A stretch of 14,625 nt of DNA from Bacteroidales bacterium (GTDB taxonomy: Bacteria > Bacteroidota > Bacteroidia > Bacteroidales > Bacteroidaceae): assembly GCA_004552195.1 (NCBI GenBank), contig SFPC01000047.1, forward strand, positions 1-14,625, in the 5' to 3' direction. This document shows, piece by piece, positions 14,424 through 14,625 of the stretch. The translations under genes were made by a program, and so were the position numbers. Below the pieces are notes generated by a model. The model did no database searches. It was not told where the DNA came from and saw only the letters and a list, made by a program, of their open reading frames with translations. Each line of letters opens with the position of its first letter. Positions within the stretch are counted from its first letter, which is position 1.

Positions 14424-14625
14424 ATGATTCTAAGACAATTGGTTGCAAGCCAAAGTAATGCGATATGCGCTTGCGTATCTTGCCTGTTTTCAGATTATGT
14501 AAACCATGTTCACATTGCCCATTGTCTGCAACTCATTGACTGTGGCATTAACCTCTACATACAAAAGGAACAACTTACATTATTGGACGAAGAAGGACAT
14601 CCGTCCCTCTTTGCTCCTATAATGA
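14424..14625 (+). pseudogene. Possible serine-recombinase (resolvase) fragment, running off the window
   Basis: An open frame from the ATG at 14424 continues past the window end for at least 67 codons. The last ~40 codons (from about 14505), including DCGINLYIQKEQLTLLDEEG and then PSLFAPIM, resemble the 'ekGInlyi...LdedGkps...' part of the resolvase N-terminal domain found in Bacteroidetes site-specific recombinases. The expected N-terminal YARVST motif with the catalytic serine is not visible upstream in this frame, which is open only from 14352, nor did I recognise it in the other forward frames. I therefore suspect a 5'-truncated or frameshifted remnant. The family assignment rests on a short stretch. 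Base composition is clearly lower in GC than in the his and efflux genes. Confidence 0.35.

Larger units (their letters stand above)
13655..14625. other. Accessory intergenic region without an intact gene
   Basis: This ~970-base tail follows the efflux operon. Besides the tandem repeat, the AT palindrome, the 264-bp palindrome and the possible recombinase remnant listed separately, it holds an 11-bp inverted match TTCGCTTCGCC (13664-13674) / GGCGAAGCGAA (13854-13864). From about 14215 it also has a marked fall in GC content. No clear intrinsic terminator for the efflux operon was found. Short frames in either strand here have no recognisable similarity. Confidence 0.6.

Overview
The window most likely comes from a Bacteroidales chromosome, with a Prevotella- or Bacteroides-type organism the best guess. 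The evidence is the promoter boxes that match the Bacteroidetes -7 consensus TAnnTTTGC (three copies of TATTTTTGC, each at a plausible distance from a start), the absence of clear Shine-Dalgarno sites, and the style of the HisIE, HisB and TolC proteins. The coding DNA is GC-rich, while the intergenic DNA is AT-rich and full of palindromic repeats. No rRNA, tRNA or CRISPR array was seen.

Region 1 (about 1-305, + strand): a promoter-like box, a strong inverted repeat and the first ~65 codons of a DXS-like (1-deoxyxylulose-5-phosphate synthase) gene. The gene stops matching its family abruptly and runs into the 3' end of hisIE, so it is a truncated remnant.

Region 2 (7926 down to 359, - strand): a complete histidine pathway in the order hisG, hisD-hisC-hisNB, hisH, hisA, hisF, hisIE. 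All ten enzymatic activities are carried by six reading frames. The outstanding feature is one 1168-codon frame that joins HisD, HisC and the bifunctional HisNB. Two gaps in this operon hold repeats: a palindromic element between hisG and hisD, and a perfect 72-bp tandem duplication of a palindromic unit between hisF and hisIE.

Region 3 (7927-8260): a divergent intergenic region with one -7-like box for hisG and one for the efflux operon, and a short direct repeat between them.

Region 4 (8261-13654, + strand): a tripartite export operon with a TolC-family outer-membrane channel, an HlyD-family periplasmic adaptor and two different ABC-2 family permeases. No ATP-binding subunit is present. 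Two AT-rich palindromic elements of about 100-125 bp sit in the hlyD-permease and permease-permease gaps. One of them shares an identical 16-nt core with the element in the his operon.

Region 5 (13655-14625): nearly 1 kb without an intact gene. It holds a 3 x 21-bp tandem repeat, a 14-bp alternating AT palindrome, a 264-bp symmetric palindrome rich in GTGAA/TTCAC words, and, at the window edge, a possible serine-recombinase fragment. It looks like mobile or eroded accessory DNA.

Functionally, the his genes turn PRPP and ATP into histidine, and the + strand operon would build an envelope-spanning exporter of unknown substrate. Nothing links the two units except the shared intergenic region and the shared repeat family.
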